64,000 nt of DNA from contig NZ_MSGO01000029.1 of NCBI RefSeq assembly GCF_001929375.1, positions 1 through 64,000 on the forward strand, read 5' to 3'. The translations under genes and the position numbers were made by a program. This stretch comes from Actinomyces oris. GTDB taxonomy: Bacteria > Actinomycetota > Actinomycetes > Actinomycetales > Actinomycetaceae. The notes under the pieces are model-generated. The model was not told the DNA's origin and ran no database searches. It worked only from the letters and a program-made list of their open reading frames with translations. Every line of letters begins with the position of its first letter. Position 1 is the first letter of the stretch. Positions 25,208 to 35,740 of this stretch are shown here, piece by piece.

Positions 25208-26584
25208 ATGAGCGAGAACGGACTCACTTCAGCCCAGCACAAGATGCGCGACGCCGGCGTCGCCGAGCAGGCCATCACGGTTTTCACCCACTACTACCAG
25301 TCCCTGGAGGCGGGGGCCACCGGACTCATCCCCGAGGAGACCATCGAGCCCCTGACGCAGATCGACTCTCTGGCTGACGTCGAGGTCAGCGAGGAGGCGG
25401 CCCGCGAGGCGCTGAGCAAGACGGTCCTCATCCGGCTCAACGGGGGACTGGGCACCTCGATGGGCCTGGATCGCGCCAAGTCCCTCCTGCCGGTGCGTGA
25501 CGGCAAGACCTTCCTGGACCTGCTGGTCGATCAGGTCCTGGCGGCGCGTCGACGCTACGACGTGAGCCTGCCGCTGATCCTCATGAACTCCTTCCGCACC
25601 CGCGAGGACTCCCTCGAGGTGCTGGCCGAGCACCCCGAGATCCGGGTCGACGGCCTGCCCCTGGACTTCCTGCAGAACCGCGAGCCCAAGCTGCGCGCTG
25701 ACGATCTGACTCCCGTGGAGTGGGAGGCCGACCCCGAGCTCGAGTGGTGCCCTCCGGGCCATGGCGACATCTACACCGCCCTGCTCGCCTCCGGGCTGCT
25801 GGACGCCCTCCTGGACAAGGGCTACCGGTACGCCATGACCGCCAACTCCGACAACCTCGGCGCGGCGCCCTCGGCCAGGATCGCCGGCTGGTTCGCCGCC
25901 TCCGGCGCACCCTATGCCCCGGAGATGTGCCGCCGCACTCCGGCCGACGTCAAGGGCGGCCACCTGGCCGTACGCAAGAGCGACGGGCGCATCATCCTGC
26001 GCGACACGGCGCAGACCCCCGAGGACCAGATGCACTACTTCACCGACCAGTTCCGCCACCCCTTCTTCCACACGAACAACCTCTGGTTCGACCTCAAGGT
26101 GCTGCGCGACACCCTGGTCGAGCGGGGAGGGATCCTCGGGCTTCCGCTCATCAGGAACAGCAAGACGGTGGACCCCGCCGACTCATCCTCGACGCCGGTC
26201 ATCCAGCTCGAGACCGCCATGGGTGCCGCTGTGGAGGCCTTCGAGGGCGCGACCGCCATCGAGGTGCCGCGCTCCCGCTTCCTTCCGGTCAAGACCACCA
26301 ACGACCTACTGCTGGTGCGCTCGGACGTCTACGAGGTCGACGACGACGGTCTGCTGCAGATGGTCCCGGAGCGGGCCTGCACCGTGAGTCTCGACCCGCG
26401 CTTCTACAAGAAGATCCAGGACTTCGAGGCCCGGTTCCCTGACGGAGTCCCCTCCATCAAGGACGCGCAGTCGTTGACCGTGGACGGCGACTGGACCTTC
26501 GGTGCCGGCGTCGTCGCCACCGGTGAGGCGCTCGTGGAAGCGGAGGGCTCGCCCGGAAGGATCGCCGACGGCACCCGGATCTGA
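25208..26584 (+). CDS. UTP--glucose-1-phosphate uridylyltransferase (eukaryote-type UDPGP family)
   Basis: Makes UDP-glucose from UTP and glucose 1-phosphate for cell-wall and polysaccharide synthesis; cytosolic, 458 aa. It belongs to the eukaryote-like UDPGP family found in bifidobacteria and relatives, not the GalU family. Signatures: VLIRLNGGLGTSMGLDRAKSLLPV (nucleotide-binding loop with Lys), LILMNSFRTREDS, EWCPPGHGDIYTALL, YAMTANSDNLGA (metal-binding Asp), PFFHTNNLWFDLK, and SRFLPVKTTNDLLLVRSDVY. The C-terminal half ends in a short beta-helix-like tail. Start ATG at 25208 is chosen by leaderless spacing from TAGGCT; earlier in-frame starts lie within the operator repeats. A 12-bp terminator stem follows. 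Confidence 0.95.
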   Translation: MSENGLTSAQHKMRDAGVAEQAITVFTHYYQSLEAGATGLIPEETIEPLTQIDSLADVEVSEEAAREALSKTVLIRLNGGLGTSMGLDRAKSLLPVRDGKTFLDLLVDQVLAARRRYDVSLPLILMNSFRTREDSLEVLAEHPEIRVDGLPLDFLQNREPKLRADDLTPVEWEADPELEWCPPGHGDIYTALLASGLLDALLDKGYRYAMTANSDNLGAAPSARIAGWFAASGAPYAPEMCRRTPADVKGGHLAVRKSDGRIILRDTAQTPEDQMHYFTDQFRHPFFHTNNLWFDLKVLRDTLVERGGILGLPLIRNSKTVDPADSSSTPVIQLETAMGAAVEAFEGATAIEVPRSRFLPVKTTNDLLLVRSDVYEVDDDGLLQMVPERACTVSLDPRFYKKIQDFEARFPDGVPSIKDAQSLTVDGDWTFGAGVVATGEALVEAEGSPGRIADGTRI

Positions 26585-26631
26585 ACGAGCCGTTGGTCGC
26601 GACCTTGCTGGCCGCTGCTGGCCGCTGCACG

Positions 26632-26668
26632 GTGGCGCCGGACTCTCAGTCATCGGGTCCGGCGCCAC
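26632..26668 (+). terminator. Terminator hairpin after the UDP-glucose pyrophosphorylase gene
   Basis: GTGGCGCCGGAC (26632-26643) pairs perfectly with GTCCGGCGCCAC (26657-26668) around a 13-nt loop. Confidence 0.7.
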
Positions 26669-26690
26669 TGCGCTGAGTAGGAATGAGAAA

Positions 26691-26720
26691 ACGCTTGCCC
26701 TCCAAAGAGGGGGCAAGCGT
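26691..26720 (-). terminator. Terminator for the minus-strand tRNA-Val
   Basis: ACGCTTGCCC / GGGCAAGCGT forms a 10-bp stem with a 10-nt loop. Read on the minus strand it is followed by TTTTCTC, so it serves tRNA-Val(CAC). Confidence 0.75.
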
Positions 26721-26743
26721 GAGGAAAGTGAAGTGCTGTCCGG

Positions 26744-26816
26744 TGGGCGATACTGGAATCGAACCAGTGACCTCCTCGGTGTGAACGAGGCGCTCTAACC
26801 CCTGAGCCAATCGCCC
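26744..26816 (-). tRNA. tRNA-Val (anticodon CAC)
   Basis: 73 nt with a 7-bp acceptor stem (GGGCGAT/ATCGCCC). The anticodon stem-loop CCTCG-TTCACAC-CGAGG gives CAC, reading GUG. The T arm is CTGGTTCGATTCCAG. The 3' CCA is not encoded. It is oriented opposite to the three-tRNA cluster that follows. Confidence 0.95.
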
Positions 26817-26894
26817 GGTGCGGCGCTAACCATAGCCAGGCCGGTGCCCCCGGAGCAAACGGCTGCCCGGTGAGGTGAATCACCGCGATGCTGT

Positions 26895-26925
26895 TTGCCT
26901 GTCACTGCGATCGTGATGCTATGGT
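26895..26925 (+). promoter_or_regulatory. Promoter of the Gly-Cys-Val tRNA cluster
   Basis: TTGCCT (26895-26900), 19 bp, TATGGT (26920-26925) with an extended TGC just before it. Predicted start is ~35 nt before tRNA-Gly. Confidence 0.55.
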
Positions 26926-26966
26926 TTTCCAGCACCGAGCGGTTCGGCCGAACCGTGAGGAATCAT

Positions 26967-27039
26967 GCGGATGTGGCTCAGTTGGTAGAGCATCACCTTG
27001 CCAAGGTGAGGGTCGCGGGTTCGAGTCCCGTCATCCGCT
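26967..27039 (+). tRNA. tRNA-Gly (anticodon GCC)
   Basis: 73 nt with acceptor GCGGATG/CATCCGC. The anticodon stem-loop TCACC-TTGCCAA-GGTGA gives GCC. The T arm is GCGGGTTCGAGTCCCGT. First gene of the plus-strand cluster. Confidence 0.96.
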
Positions 27040-27075
27040 CCGAGGAGCCGGGAGCGCCCAGCCCCAGCATCTCAT

Positions 27076-27146
27076 GGTGGGTTGGCCGAGAGGCTAGGCA
27101 CCGGCCTGCAAAGCCGTTTACACCGGTTCGAATCCGGTACCCACCT
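27076..27146 (+). tRNA. tRNA-Cys (anticodon GCA)
   Basis: 71 nt with acceptor GGTGGGT/ACCCACC. The anticodon stem-loop CGGC-CTGCAAA-GCCG gives GCA. The T arm is CCGGTTCGAATCCGG. Only 1 nt separates it from tRNA-Val. Confidence 0.96.
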
Positions 27147-27147
27147 C

Positions 27148-27219
27148 GGGCGATTGGCGCAGCGGGAGCGCGCTTCCCTGACACGGAAGAGGTCACTGGT
27201 TCGATCCCAGTATCGCCCA
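27148..27219 (+). tRNA. tRNA-Val (anticodon GAC)
   Basis: 72 nt with acceptor GGGCGAT/ATCGCCC. The anticodon stem-loop CTTCC-CTGACAC-GGAAG gives GAC, reading GUC/GUU. The acceptor and T arms nearly match the inverted tRNA-Val(CAC) 330 bp upstream. Confidence 0.96.
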
Positions 27220-27229
27220 CTACCATGAT

Positions 27230-27260
27230 GAGGGCCCGAGCCGTACCGGCTCGGGCCCTC
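27230..27260 (+). terminator. Terminator of the tRNA cluster
   Basis: GAGGGCCCGAGCCG (27230-27243) pairs perfectly over 14 bp with 27247-27260 around a 3-nt loop, 10 nt after tRNA-Val. Confidence 0.8.
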
Positions 27261-27331
27261 CGTCGTTCGCGGGTTATCGGCGTGAACGTGGTGCTTTAGG
27301 TGGCGTGTCGTGAACGAGGATGATGGGCGTC

Positions 27332-27337
27332 TACCCT
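27332..27337 (+). promoter_or_regulatory. -10 element of uvrC, probably leaderless
   Basis: TACCCT is followed by 7 nt and the uvrC ATG. Confidence 0.45.
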
Positions 27338-27344
27338 TGCGGGC

Positions 27345-29501
27345 ATGGCCGACCCCTCGACGTACCGTCCTGCCCCGGGCGAGATCCCCACGTCCCCGGG
27401 GGTCTACCGATTCCTGGACGGGCAGGGGCGCGTCATCTACGTCGGCAAGGCCAAGAACCTGCGTCAGCGCCTGTCCAGCTACTTCCAGGACCTTGCCGCC
27501 CTGCACCCGCGCACCCAGAAGATGGTCACCACCGCATGCGCCGTGGAATGGACGGTCGTGTCCACCGAGGTGGAGTCCCTGGCCCTGGAGTACTCCTGGA
27601 TCAAGGAGTTCAACCCCCGTTTCAATGTCATGTACAAGGACGACAAGTCCTACCCCTACCTGGCGGTCACGATGGGGGAGACCTACCCCCGCGTGCAGGT
27701 GGTCCGCGGGGCCCGCAAACCGGGAACCCGCTACTTCGGTCCCTTCGTCCAGGCCTGGTCCATCCGCGAGACCGTCGACCAGCTGCTGCGGGTGTTCCCG
27801 GTGCGCTCCTGCTCCGTCGGGGTCTTCCGCCGTGCCCAGGCCTCGGGGCGTCCCTGCCTGCTGGGGTACATCGATAAGTGCTCCGCCCCCTGTGTGGGCC
27901 GTATCAGCCCGCAGGACCATCGGGCGCTGGCCGAGGACTTCTGCGCCTTCATGGCTGGGCGCACCGGTCCCTACCTGCGTCAGGTCGAGGCGGAGATGAA
28001 GGCCGCTGCTGCCTCCCTCGACTTCGAGAAGGCCGCCCGCCTGCGTGACGACGCCGCCGCACTGCGCAAGGTCATCGAGGGCAACGCCGTCGTCCTGCCC
28101 GACGCCACCGACGCCGACGTCTTCGCCCTGGTCCGCGACGAGCTCGAGGCAGCCGTTCAGGTCTTCCACGTCCGCGGCGGCCGGGTGCGCGGGCAGCGCG
28201 GCTGGGTCGTCGACCTCATCGACGACGCCGGGGACGCCGAGCTCATCGAACGCCTCCTGGAGCAGGTCTACGCCTCCCTCATCGATCCGGCCGACGCCGG
28301 CGCCGTCCACCACAGCGGCGCCCCCACCTCCTCGGGTACCACCACCTCCGTCGGGGTGGGGGAGCGCGCCCCGTCCAGCCCCCTGCCCCGCAACGGTCCC
28401 AACGGCTCCAACGGTGACGCCTCCCGGCGCAACGGGGAGTCGGCGGCCACGAGCGTCGACGACGTCGCCCACACAGCGACCACAGCGGTGCCCAAGGAGA
28501 TCCTGGTCCCCGAGATGCCCAGCAACGCCGCCACCGTGCGAGCCTGGTTGGCCGGCCTGCGTGGAGCGAAGGTCGACCTGCGCGTCCCGCAGCGCGGCGA
28601 CAAGGCCGCCCTCATGGACACGGTGCGCAAGAACGCGGAAGAGGCCCTGCGGCTGCACAAGACCCGACGGGCGGGAGACCTCACCCAGCGCACCCTCGCC
28701 CTCGATGAGCTCGCCGAGGCCCTCGACCTGTCCGAGGCGCCCCTGCGCGTCGAGTGCTACGACATCTCCCACACCCAGGGCACCTACCAGGTCGGCTCCA
28801 TGGTCGTCTTCGAGGACGGTGCCCCCCGCAAGTCCGACTACCGGCGCTTCACCGTGCGCGGCCAGGACGGCAGTGGAGCCGCCGACGACACCGCTGCCAT
28901 GCACGAGGTCCTCACTCGCCGGTTCAAACGGCTCATCGCAGAGCAGGGACAGGGCGAGGCGGCCGCCCGTGCGGCCGAGGAGATCGAGGACGCCGAGGGC
29001 GTCGCCGTCGCCTCCGGCCCTATCGACCCCGAGACCGGCAAGGCCCGGCGCTTCTCCTACGCACCCGGGCTGGTCGTCGTCGACGGCGGTCTGCCGCAGG
29101 TCAATGCCGCCCGTTCGGTCCTCAACGAGCTCGGCATCGATGTTCCGCTCATCGGCCTGGCCAAGCGCCTGGAAGAAGTGTGGGTGCCGGGGGAGGAGTT
29201 CCCCGTCATCCTGCCGCGCACGTCACCTGCCCTCTACCTGCTCCAGCACCTGCGCGACGAGTCCCACCGCTTCGCCATCACCCACCACCGCAAGAAGCGC
29301 TCGGCAGGCCTGACCCGCTCCGTCCTGGACGGGATCCCCGGCCTGGGACCGGCTCGTCAGGCGGCCCTTCTGCGGGAATTCGGCTCGGTCACACGCATCC
29401 GCCAGGCCGACGCGGACGACATCACCCGTGTCAAGGGCATCGGACCGGCTTTGGCGGGTACTATCCTGGCTCACCTCAACAGTCCAGATACCAAGCAGTA
29501 G
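27345..29501 (+). CDS. uvrC: Excinuclease ABC subunit UvrC
   Basis: Dual-incision nuclease of nucleotide excision repair, 718 aa. N-terminal GIY-YIG nuclease: [21 protein letters not shown] (~residues 20-40) for the 3' cut. A UVR motif ([20 protein letters not shown], ~221-240) binds UvrB. The C-terminal RNase H-like domain for the 5' cut starts [20 protein letters not shown] with its catalytic Asp and continues to HHRKKRSAG. It ends in a double helix-hairpin-helix ([23 protein letters not shown]). An ~80-residue Ser/Thr/Asn/Pro-rich, low-complexity linker (~320-400) lies between the halves, longer than in most UvrC and probably disordered. The ATG at 27345 fits leaderless spacing. Confidence 0.97.
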   Translation: MADPSTYRPAPGEIPTSPGVYRFLDGQGRVIYVGKAKNLRQRLSSYFQDLAALHPRTQKMVTTACAVEWTVVSTEVESLALEYSWIKEFNPRFNVMYKDDKSYPYLAVTMGETYPRVQVVRGARKPGTRYFGPFVQAWSIRETVDQLLRVFPVRSCSVGVFRRAQASGRPCLLGYIDKCSAPCVGRISPQDHRALAEDFCAFMAGRTGPYLRQVEAEMKAAAASLDFEKAARLRDDAAALRKVIEGNAVVLPDATDADVFALVRDELEAAVQVFHVRGGRVRGQRGWVVDLIDDAGDAELIERLLEQVYASLIDPADAGAVHHSGAPTSSGTTTSVGVGERAPSSPLPRNGPNGSNGDASRRNGESAATSVDDVAHTATTAVPKEILVPEMPSNAATVRAWLAGLRGAKVDLRVPQRGDKAALMDTVRKNAEEALRLHKTRRAGDLTQRTLALDELAEALDLSEAPLRVECYDISHTQGTYQVGSMVVFEDGAPRKSDYRRFTVRGQDGSGAADDTAAMHEVLTRRFKRLIAEQGQGEAAARAAEEIEDAEGVAVASGPIDPETGKARRFSYAPGLVVVDGGLPQVNAARSVLNELGIDVPLIGLAKRLEEVWVPGEEFPVILPRTSPALYLLQHLRDESHRFAITHHRKKRSAGLTRSVLDGIPGLGPARQAALLREFGSVTRIRQADADDITRVKGIGPALAGTILAHLNSPDTKQ

Positions 29502-29551
29502 CGTGAGCTCACGGTGTGCTGGACTGGCGTCGACTCGAAAGGAAACCCCGT

Positions 29552-29764
29552 ATGAGGATCTCCGCCCGCAACCAGCTGCCCGGCACTGTCGTATCCGTTG
29601 AGAAGGGCGCCGTCAACGGCGTCGTCAAGATCGAGGTCGCCCCCGGCGTCATCATCACCTCCTCCATCACCAACGCGGCCATCGAGGAGCTCGAGCTGGC
29701 AGAGGGCAAGAAGGCGGTCGCCGTCGTCAAGGCCTCCTCCGTCATGGTGGGCCTGCAGGACTGA
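29552..29764 (+). CDS. Molbindin-like TOBE domain protein
   Basis: Small oxyanion-binding protein, 70 aa, made of a single TOBE/Mop domain: MRISARNQLPGTVVSVEKGAVNGVVKIEV, then ITSSITNAAIEELELAEGKKAVAVVKASSVMVG. Molbindins of this type bind molybdate or tungstate as multimers in the cytosol, for storage or homeostasis. AAAGGA lies eight nt before the ATG at 29552. It is 50 bp after uvrC on the same strand and could be co-transcribed, but nothing links the functions. No molybdate transporter or molybdoenzyme gene is in the window. Confidence 0.88.
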   Translation: MRISARNQLPGTVVSVEKGAVNGVVKIEVAPGVIITSSITNAAIEELELAEGKKAVAVVKASSVMVGLQD

Positions 29765-29880
29765 GCAGGACTGAGTCGGTCTCACCGGCATCGGGGCTGT
29801 CCACGGGGGCATGGGGGCATCTCTCATCTCGTGCCAGTGGCCGCTCGCCCCTTCGCCATTCGGGGACGAACGGCTCATGG

Positions 29881-29886
29881 CACAAT
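29881..29886 (+). promoter_or_regulatory. -10 element of the bglG-type gene, probably leaderless
   Basis: CACAAT is followed by 6 nt and the GTG start at 29893. Confidence 0.4.
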
Positions 29887-29892
29887 CGGTTC

Positions 29893-30750
29893 GTGGAGAT
29901 ACTGCGGGTGCTCAACAACAACGTCGTGCTCGCGCGCGACGAGATCGGGCGCGAGGTGATCCTGACTGGCCGAGGTCTCGGCTTTCAGCGTAAGCGCGGC
30001 CAGGACGTCGATGTCTCCCTCATCTCCCGCCGCTACATCCCGGCCGACAGCGCCCAGTCGGTGGCGGAGGTCATCGCCGGGATCCCGTTGGAGCGCTTGA
30101 TACTCATCGAGCGGGTCTTCCGCAAGGCGGCCCGGGGCCTGAACACGGATGTTCCCTCCTCGACCCTGATCGCCGTCGTCGACCACATCAACCAGGCCAT
30201 GGAGCGCGTCCGCCAAGGGCTGATCATGGACTATCCGCTGCGCGCCGAGGTCGCCCACCTGCATCCCGAGGAACTGCGGCTGGCAGAGGTCATGATCGAG
30301 GAGATCAACGCCGCGCAGGAGGTCCAGCTGCCTGGCGGTGAGGCTGTCGCACTGGCCCTCCACCTCTTCACCGCTGCCATCGGCGCTCCCTCGGCCCAGG
30401 CCGCCAGCGAGCAGTCGAGACTCATTGGTCAGGTCATGGGACTGCTGGAGAAGTCCTTTGGCGAAGCCTTCGACGTGGACTCCGTCAACGCTGCGCGCTT
30501 CGCGGTCCACCTGCGCTATTTCCTGGTGCGCGCACGCACCGCGGTACAGATCGAGGATGGTACGTCCTCCCTGGTCGCTGAGGCCCTGCGCGCCTCCGAC
30601 CCCGATGCCTGCAGAGTGGCCCGGCGTATCAGGGATCTGCTGGAGATTCGCCTGAACACCACCGTCACCGATGATGAGACCGCCTACCTCGCCCTGCACC
30701 TCGCCCGGTTGATCTCCTCCCTCCCTCAGGCTACCCGAAGTGATGTGTAA
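29893..30750 (+). CDS. BglG/LicT-family transcriptional antiterminator
   Basis: RNA-binding antiterminator controlled by the phosphotransferase system, 285 aa. The N-terminal CAT RNA-binding domain (~1-58) is MEILRVLNNNVVLARDEIGREVILTGRGLGF...KRGQ. Two PTS regulation domains follow: PRD1 (~65-170) with histidines in VVDHINQAM and AEVAHLHPEEL, and PRD2 (~175-280) with histidines in RFAVHLRYFL and LALHLARL. Phosphorylation at these sites by EIIB/HPr is expected to set activity. When sugar is present the dimer would bind the antiterminator site at 30823-30849 and stop termination ahead of the EII gene. GTG start at leaderless spacing. Directly upstream of its target operon. Confidence 0.95.
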   Translation: MEILRVLNNNVVLARDEIGREVILTGRGLGFQRKRGQDVDVSLISRRYIPADSAQSVAEVIAGIPLERLILIERVFRKAARGLNTDVPSSTLIAVVDHINQAMERVRQGLIMDYPLRAEVAHLHPEELRLAEVMIEEINAAQEVQLPGGEAVALALHLFTAAIGAPSAQAASEQSRLIGQVMGLLEKSFGEAFDVDSVNAARFAVHLRYFLVRARTAVQIEDGTSSLVAEALRASDPDACRVARRIRDLLEIRLNTTVTDDETAYLALHLARLISSLPQATRSDV

Positions 30751-30764
30751 CACAGGACGCCGTC

Positions 30765-30793
30765 TTGTTTGCCGATCTGATTATTCATATCAT
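30765..30793 (+). promoter_or_regulatory. Promoter of the beta-glucoside PTS operon
   Basis: TTGTTT (30765-30770), 17 bp, TATCAT (30788-30793). Predicted start near 30800, just before the antiterminator site. Confidence 0.6.
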
Positions 30794-30822
30794 TCGTAGC
30801 GGATTCCGTTGAGGGATTCACA

Positions 30823-30849
30823 GGATTGTGACCCGTCCGGGGCAAGACC
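30823..30849 (+). promoter_or_regulatory. Ribonucleic antiterminator (RAT) site for the BglG-type protein
   Basis: 27 nt starting GGATTGTGACC and ending GGGCAAGACC. It matches known BglG/LicT RAT elements (GGATTGT...GGCAAAACC) in length, ends and imperfect stem. Its last 6 nt overlap the terminator stem, so protein binding prevents the terminator. Confidence 0.85.
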
Positions 30850-30896
30850 TGAGACACGTCAGCGTTAAGGCGCTGCCATTGTCTCGGGTCTTTTTT
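30844..30896 (+). terminator. Conditional terminator before the PTS gene
   Basis: AAGACCTGAGACA (30844-30856) pairs with TGTCTCGGGTCTT (30880-30892), with one G-T wobble, followed by a T-run (30891-30896). An inner CAGCG/CGCTG hairpin fills the loop. This is the classic partner of the overlapping RAT. Confidence 0.85.
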
Positions 30897-30933
30897 GTTT
30901 CCTGGAAGTGGTCGCTCATTCAGGAGGACATCA

Positions 30934-32784
30934 ATGGCGAAGGTCGACTATGCGGCGCTGGCGCCGCGGCTGCTGGACAATATCGGAGGCGAGGAGAACA
31001 TCGCCTCCATGACCCACTGCGCAACCCGTATGCGATTCGTTCTCAGGGACGAGTCCAAGGCCTCGACCGAGGCCGTTAAAGCACTCGACGGCGTCGTCAC
31101 TGTGGTGCAGGCCGGCGGCCAGTACCAGGTGGTCATCGGTAACGACGTGCCGCTGCTCTATGAAGAGCTGGACAGGCTCACCAACCTGACCGGCGATGAC
31201 GAAGAATCGACCGGCAACGACGGCAACCTGTTCGACCGGTTCATCAAGATGGTCTCGGCCCTCATTAACCCCGTGGTGTGGACGCTTGCGGGAGCGGGCC
31301 TCATCAAGGCCTTTCTGACGCTGACAACGACGCTGGGGTGGCTGAAGGAGGACTCCACCACCCATACGATCCTCAATGCCGCAGGCGACTCGGCTCTGTA
31401 CTTCCTGCCGATCCTGCTGGCCATCACCTCGGCGCGCTACTTCAAAGCCAATGAGATGACGGCCGTCGCCCTGGCCGGAGCCCTGGTGTATCCCGAGATC
31501 GTCGCGCTCAACGACGCCGGCGGCCCAGTCACCTTCTTCGGTGTCCCGGTGGTCATGGCCTCCTACACCTCCTCGCTCCTTCCAATCATTGTGGCCGTAT
31601 GGTTCCAGTCCCGTCTGCAGCGCTGGCTGACCAAGATCCTTCCCTCATCCATCCGCAACTTCTCAGTTCCGTTGCTCGTGCTGCTCATCATGGTCCCCCT
31701 GACCCTCATCACTGTCGGCCCGGTAACGACCGCGGCGTCGAACGGCACCGCCTCATTGATGAACGCGCTTTTCGAACACGTGCCCTGGGTGGCGGGAGCC
31801 GTCATGGGAGCCTTCTGGCAGGTCTTCGTCATGTTCGGCGTGCACTGGGGGCTGGTGCCGGTCATGCTCGCCCAGTACAACGACCCGGGCTTCTCTCTCA
31901 TGGCGGGGCCGATCTTCCCAGCCGTGCTGGCCCAGGCGGCCGCGACCCTCGGCGTCATGATCCGCACGCGAAGCATGAAGATGCGGGAGCTGGCCGGACC
32001 GGCCTCGCTGTCCGGGTTCCTGGCCGGCATTACCGAGCCCGGGATCTACGGTGTCAACCTGCCTCTCAAACGTCCCTTCCTCTACGGCTGCATCGGTGGT
32101 GCTGTGGGGGGCATCATTGTCGCAGCAGGAAACGGGGCAACTACCTCCTTCGTCTTCCCCTCCCTCATCGGTATTCCTGCGCTGATCAACCACGGAAACC
32201 TCGTCCTGGTCTTCATCGGTATGGCCGTCGCCGTCGTCATCTCCCTGGCTCTCACCCTCGTCCTCGGATTCAAGGATCCGGCCCCGGATGAGCCCTCCCC
32301 GGTCGTTTCCGAGGAGAGCGATGCCGAGCCCACCACCGTGCTCACCTCACCGATGAACGGATCCGCCATGCCGTTGGAGAACGTCGCCGACCCGGTCTTC
32401 TCCTCCGGTGCCCTCGGAAACGGCGTCGGCATCATTCCCTCCGACGGTCACGTCGTCGCGCCGGCATCGGGTACCGTCGTCACCGCCATGGAGTCCGGCC
32501 ACGCCTACGGCATCAAGACCGACGACGGCGTCGAGATCCTCATCCACGTCGGCCTGGACACCGTCAATCTCAAGGGCGAGGGATTCACCCCCAACGTGAG
32601 CGCCGGTGAGCGAGTCGGGCGCGGCGAGCCTCTGGTAGACGTTGATCTCAAGGCGGTTCGCGATGCCGGATACGACCCCACCACGATCCTTGTCGTCACC
32701 AACACCGCCTCGCTGGGCGCCGTCGTCCCGATCGTCGATGGCGAGGTCACCACCAGTACCACCGTGGTTGAGATCGACCGCTGA
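30934..32784 (+). CDS. Beta-glucoside PTS transporter subunit EIIBCA
   Basis: Imports and phosphorylates beta-glucosides such as cellobiose or salicin, using PEP via HPr; membrane protein, 616 aa. Domain order B-C-A. EIIB (~1-85) has the phospho-Cys in MTHCATRMRFVLRD. EIIC (~105-455) has ~10 membrane segments with the conserved SGFLAGITEPGIYGVNLPLKRPF. EIIA (~480-616) has GTVVTAMESGHAYGIKT and the phospho-His in EILIHVGLDTVNLKGEGF. Start ATG at 30934 has AGGAGG six nt upstream. Expression is set by the RAT/terminator just before it. The next gene is the matching phospho-beta-glucosidase. Confidence 0.96.
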   Translation: MAKVDYAALAPRLLDNIGGEENIASMTHCATRMRFVLRDESKASTEAVKALDGVVTVVQAGGQYQVVIGNDVPLLYEELDRLTNLTGDDEESTGNDGNLFDRFIKMVSALINPVVWTLAGAGLIKAFLTLTTTLGWLKEDSTTHTILNAAGDSALYFLPILLAITSARYFKANEMTAVALAGALVYPEIVALNDAGGPVTFFGVPVVMASYTSSLLPIIVAVWFQSRLQRWLTKILPSSIRNFSVPLLVLLIMVPLTLITVGPVTTAASNGTASLMNALFEHVPWVAGAVMGAFWQVFVMFGVHWGLVPVMLAQYNDPGFSLMAGPIFPAVLAQAAATLGVMIRTRSMKMRELAGPASLSGFLAGITEPGIYGVNLPLKRPFLYGCIGGAVGGIIVAAGNGATTSFVFPSLIGIPALINHGNLVLVFIGMAVAVVISLALTLVLGFKDPAPDEPSPVVSEESDAEPTTVLTSPMNGSAMPLENVADPVFSSGALGNGVGIIPSDGHVVAPASGTVVTAMESGHAYGIKTDDGVEILIHVGLDTVNLKGEGFTPNVSAGERVGRGEPLVDVDLKAVRDAGYDPTTILVVTNTASLGAVVPIVDGEVTTSTTVVEIDR

Positions 32785-32796
32785 ACCGATACCTAA

Positions 32797-34302
<1,506 letters not shown>

Positions 34303-34333
34303 CCACTGAGACTCCGCGGCCCGGGCGGCCGGC

Positions 34334-35620
34334 TCAGACGCTGGGACGAATCGCCTGGGCCGCGGCCCGGGCCCGGTCGACGGCGACCTCGACCTCGTCA
34401 GCGCAGGCCACTACGACGCCCAGGCGTCGACCCGGGTGGGCCTCGGGCTTGCCGAACAGCCGCAGATCCACCCCGTCCTGCGCAAGCGCCTCCTCCAGGC
34501 CGGCGAAGCTCACGCCCTCACCAGGAGCGGACTCGCCCGTCGCCTTGATGGTCACCGAGGCACCGGGGGAGCGCAGCGTCGTGTCCACGGGCAGCCCCAG
34601 CAGAGCACGGGCGTGCAGCTCGAACTCGCTCAGGCGCTGACTCGCCAGCGTCACCAGGCCGGTGTCATGGGGGCGCGGTGAGACCTCGGAGAAGAGGACG
34701 TCCTGGCCGCAGATGAACATCTCCACCCCGAACAGACCCCAGCCGCCCAGCGCCGTGGTCACGGACTCAGCCACTTGCTGTGCCCGCTCCAGGGCCACCG
34801 GGCTCAGGTGCTGCGGCTGCCAGGACTCCACATAGTCCCCATCGACCTGCCGGTGCCCGATCGGCTCGCAGAAGTTCGTCACCGTCTCCCCGGTGCCGGG
34901 ATGACGCCAGCGCACCGTGAGCAGAGTGATCTCGGTGTCGAAACGCACGAAGCCCTCCACAATGACCCGGCCCCGATCGACCCGCCCGTCGGCCGCCGCA
35001 TAGCGCCAGGCCGCCTCCAGGCCCTGCGGCCCGCGCGCCACCGACTGGCCGTGGCCCGACGAGGACATGACCGGTTTGACCACGCACGGAAAGCCCACTC
35101 GCTGAGCCCCCGCCCGCAGCTCGTCCAAGGAGGAGGCGAAGGCGTAGGGACTGGTCGCCAGCCCCAGCTCCTCGGCGGCCAGGCGGCGGATGCCCTCACG
35201 ATTCATCGTCAGCTGTACCGCACGGGCGGTCGGCACCACCCGCACCTCACCGGCATCCTCCAGGGCCGCCAGGGCATCGGTGGCCAGCGCCTCGATCTCC
35301 GGGACGACGATCGTGGCGCCGCTGGCACGGATGGCGGCCGTCAGCGCCTCGGAGTCGCTCATGTCCACCGTCAGGGCGTTGTGCGCCACCTGCTGGGCCG
35401 GAGCCCCCTCATAGCGGTCGATCGCCGTGACCTCCACCCCCAGGCGGGTCAGAGCGATCGCCACCTCCTTGCCGATCTCACCGGCGCCCAGCAACGCCAC
35501 CTTCGTCGCGCTGCTGGTCCAGGGCGTGCCCAGCACCGGGGCTGCGGACTGGTGCGTCGCAGTCTCCTGGGACGCGCACCGGGGCGAGCGGGCCTGGTCG
35601 GACATGGGGGAGGAGCTCAT
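34334..35620 (-). CDS. purT: Formate-dependent phosphoribosylglycinamide formyltransferase
   Basis: Adds formyl to glycinamide ribonucleotide using formate and ATP, an alternative third step of purine synthesis; 428 aa. ATP-grasp enzyme: [22 protein letters not shown] at the start of the pre-ATP-grasp domain; [10 protein letters not shown] and [31 protein letters not shown] of the ATP-grasp; [40 protein letters not shown] with metal-binding acids. The ATG at 35620 has AGGAGG four nt upstream and gives a ~40-residue Ser-rich lead-in; a longer open frame upstream is a shadow of rapZ. Formate dependence fits an organism producing formate anaerobically. Transcribed divergently from rapZ and convergent with bglA. 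Confidence 0.95.
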   Translation of the reverse strand: MSSSPMSDQARSPRCASQETATHQSAAPVLGTPWTSSATKVALLGAGEIGKEVAIALTRLGVEVTAIDRYEGAPAQQVAHNALTVDMSDSEALTAAIRASGATIVVPEIEALATDALAALEDAGEVRVVPTARAVQLTMNREGIRRLAAEELGLATSPYAFASSLDELRAGAQRVGFPCVVKPVMSSSGHGQSVARGPQGLEAAWRYAAADGRVDRGRVIVEGFVRFDTEITLLTVRWRHPGTGETVTNFCEPIGHRQVDGDYVESWQPQHLSPVALERAQQVAESVTTALGGWGLFGVEMFICGQDVLFSEVSPRPHDTGLVTLASQRLSEFELHARALLGLPVDTTLRSPGASVTIKATGESAPGEGVSFAGLEEALAQDGVDLRLFGKPEAHPGRRLGVVVACADEVEVAVDRARAAAQAIRPSV

Positions 35621-35728
35621 GGGGCCTCCTGACGTCTGGCGCCGAGAACCGGCGGCAGTGAGTACTGGCAACGATGAAACGCTACCGGTAAACCGGCGTC
35701 GGCGACGGGCGGGCCGAGCTGGACGTGC

Positions 35729-35734
35729 GATGCT
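35729..35734 (+). promoter_or_regulatory. Possible -10 element of rapZ
   Basis: GATGCT preceded by TGC, followed by 6 nt and the rapZ ATG. A weak match but at leaderless spacing. Confidence 0.35.
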
Positions 35735-35740
35735 TGGGGC

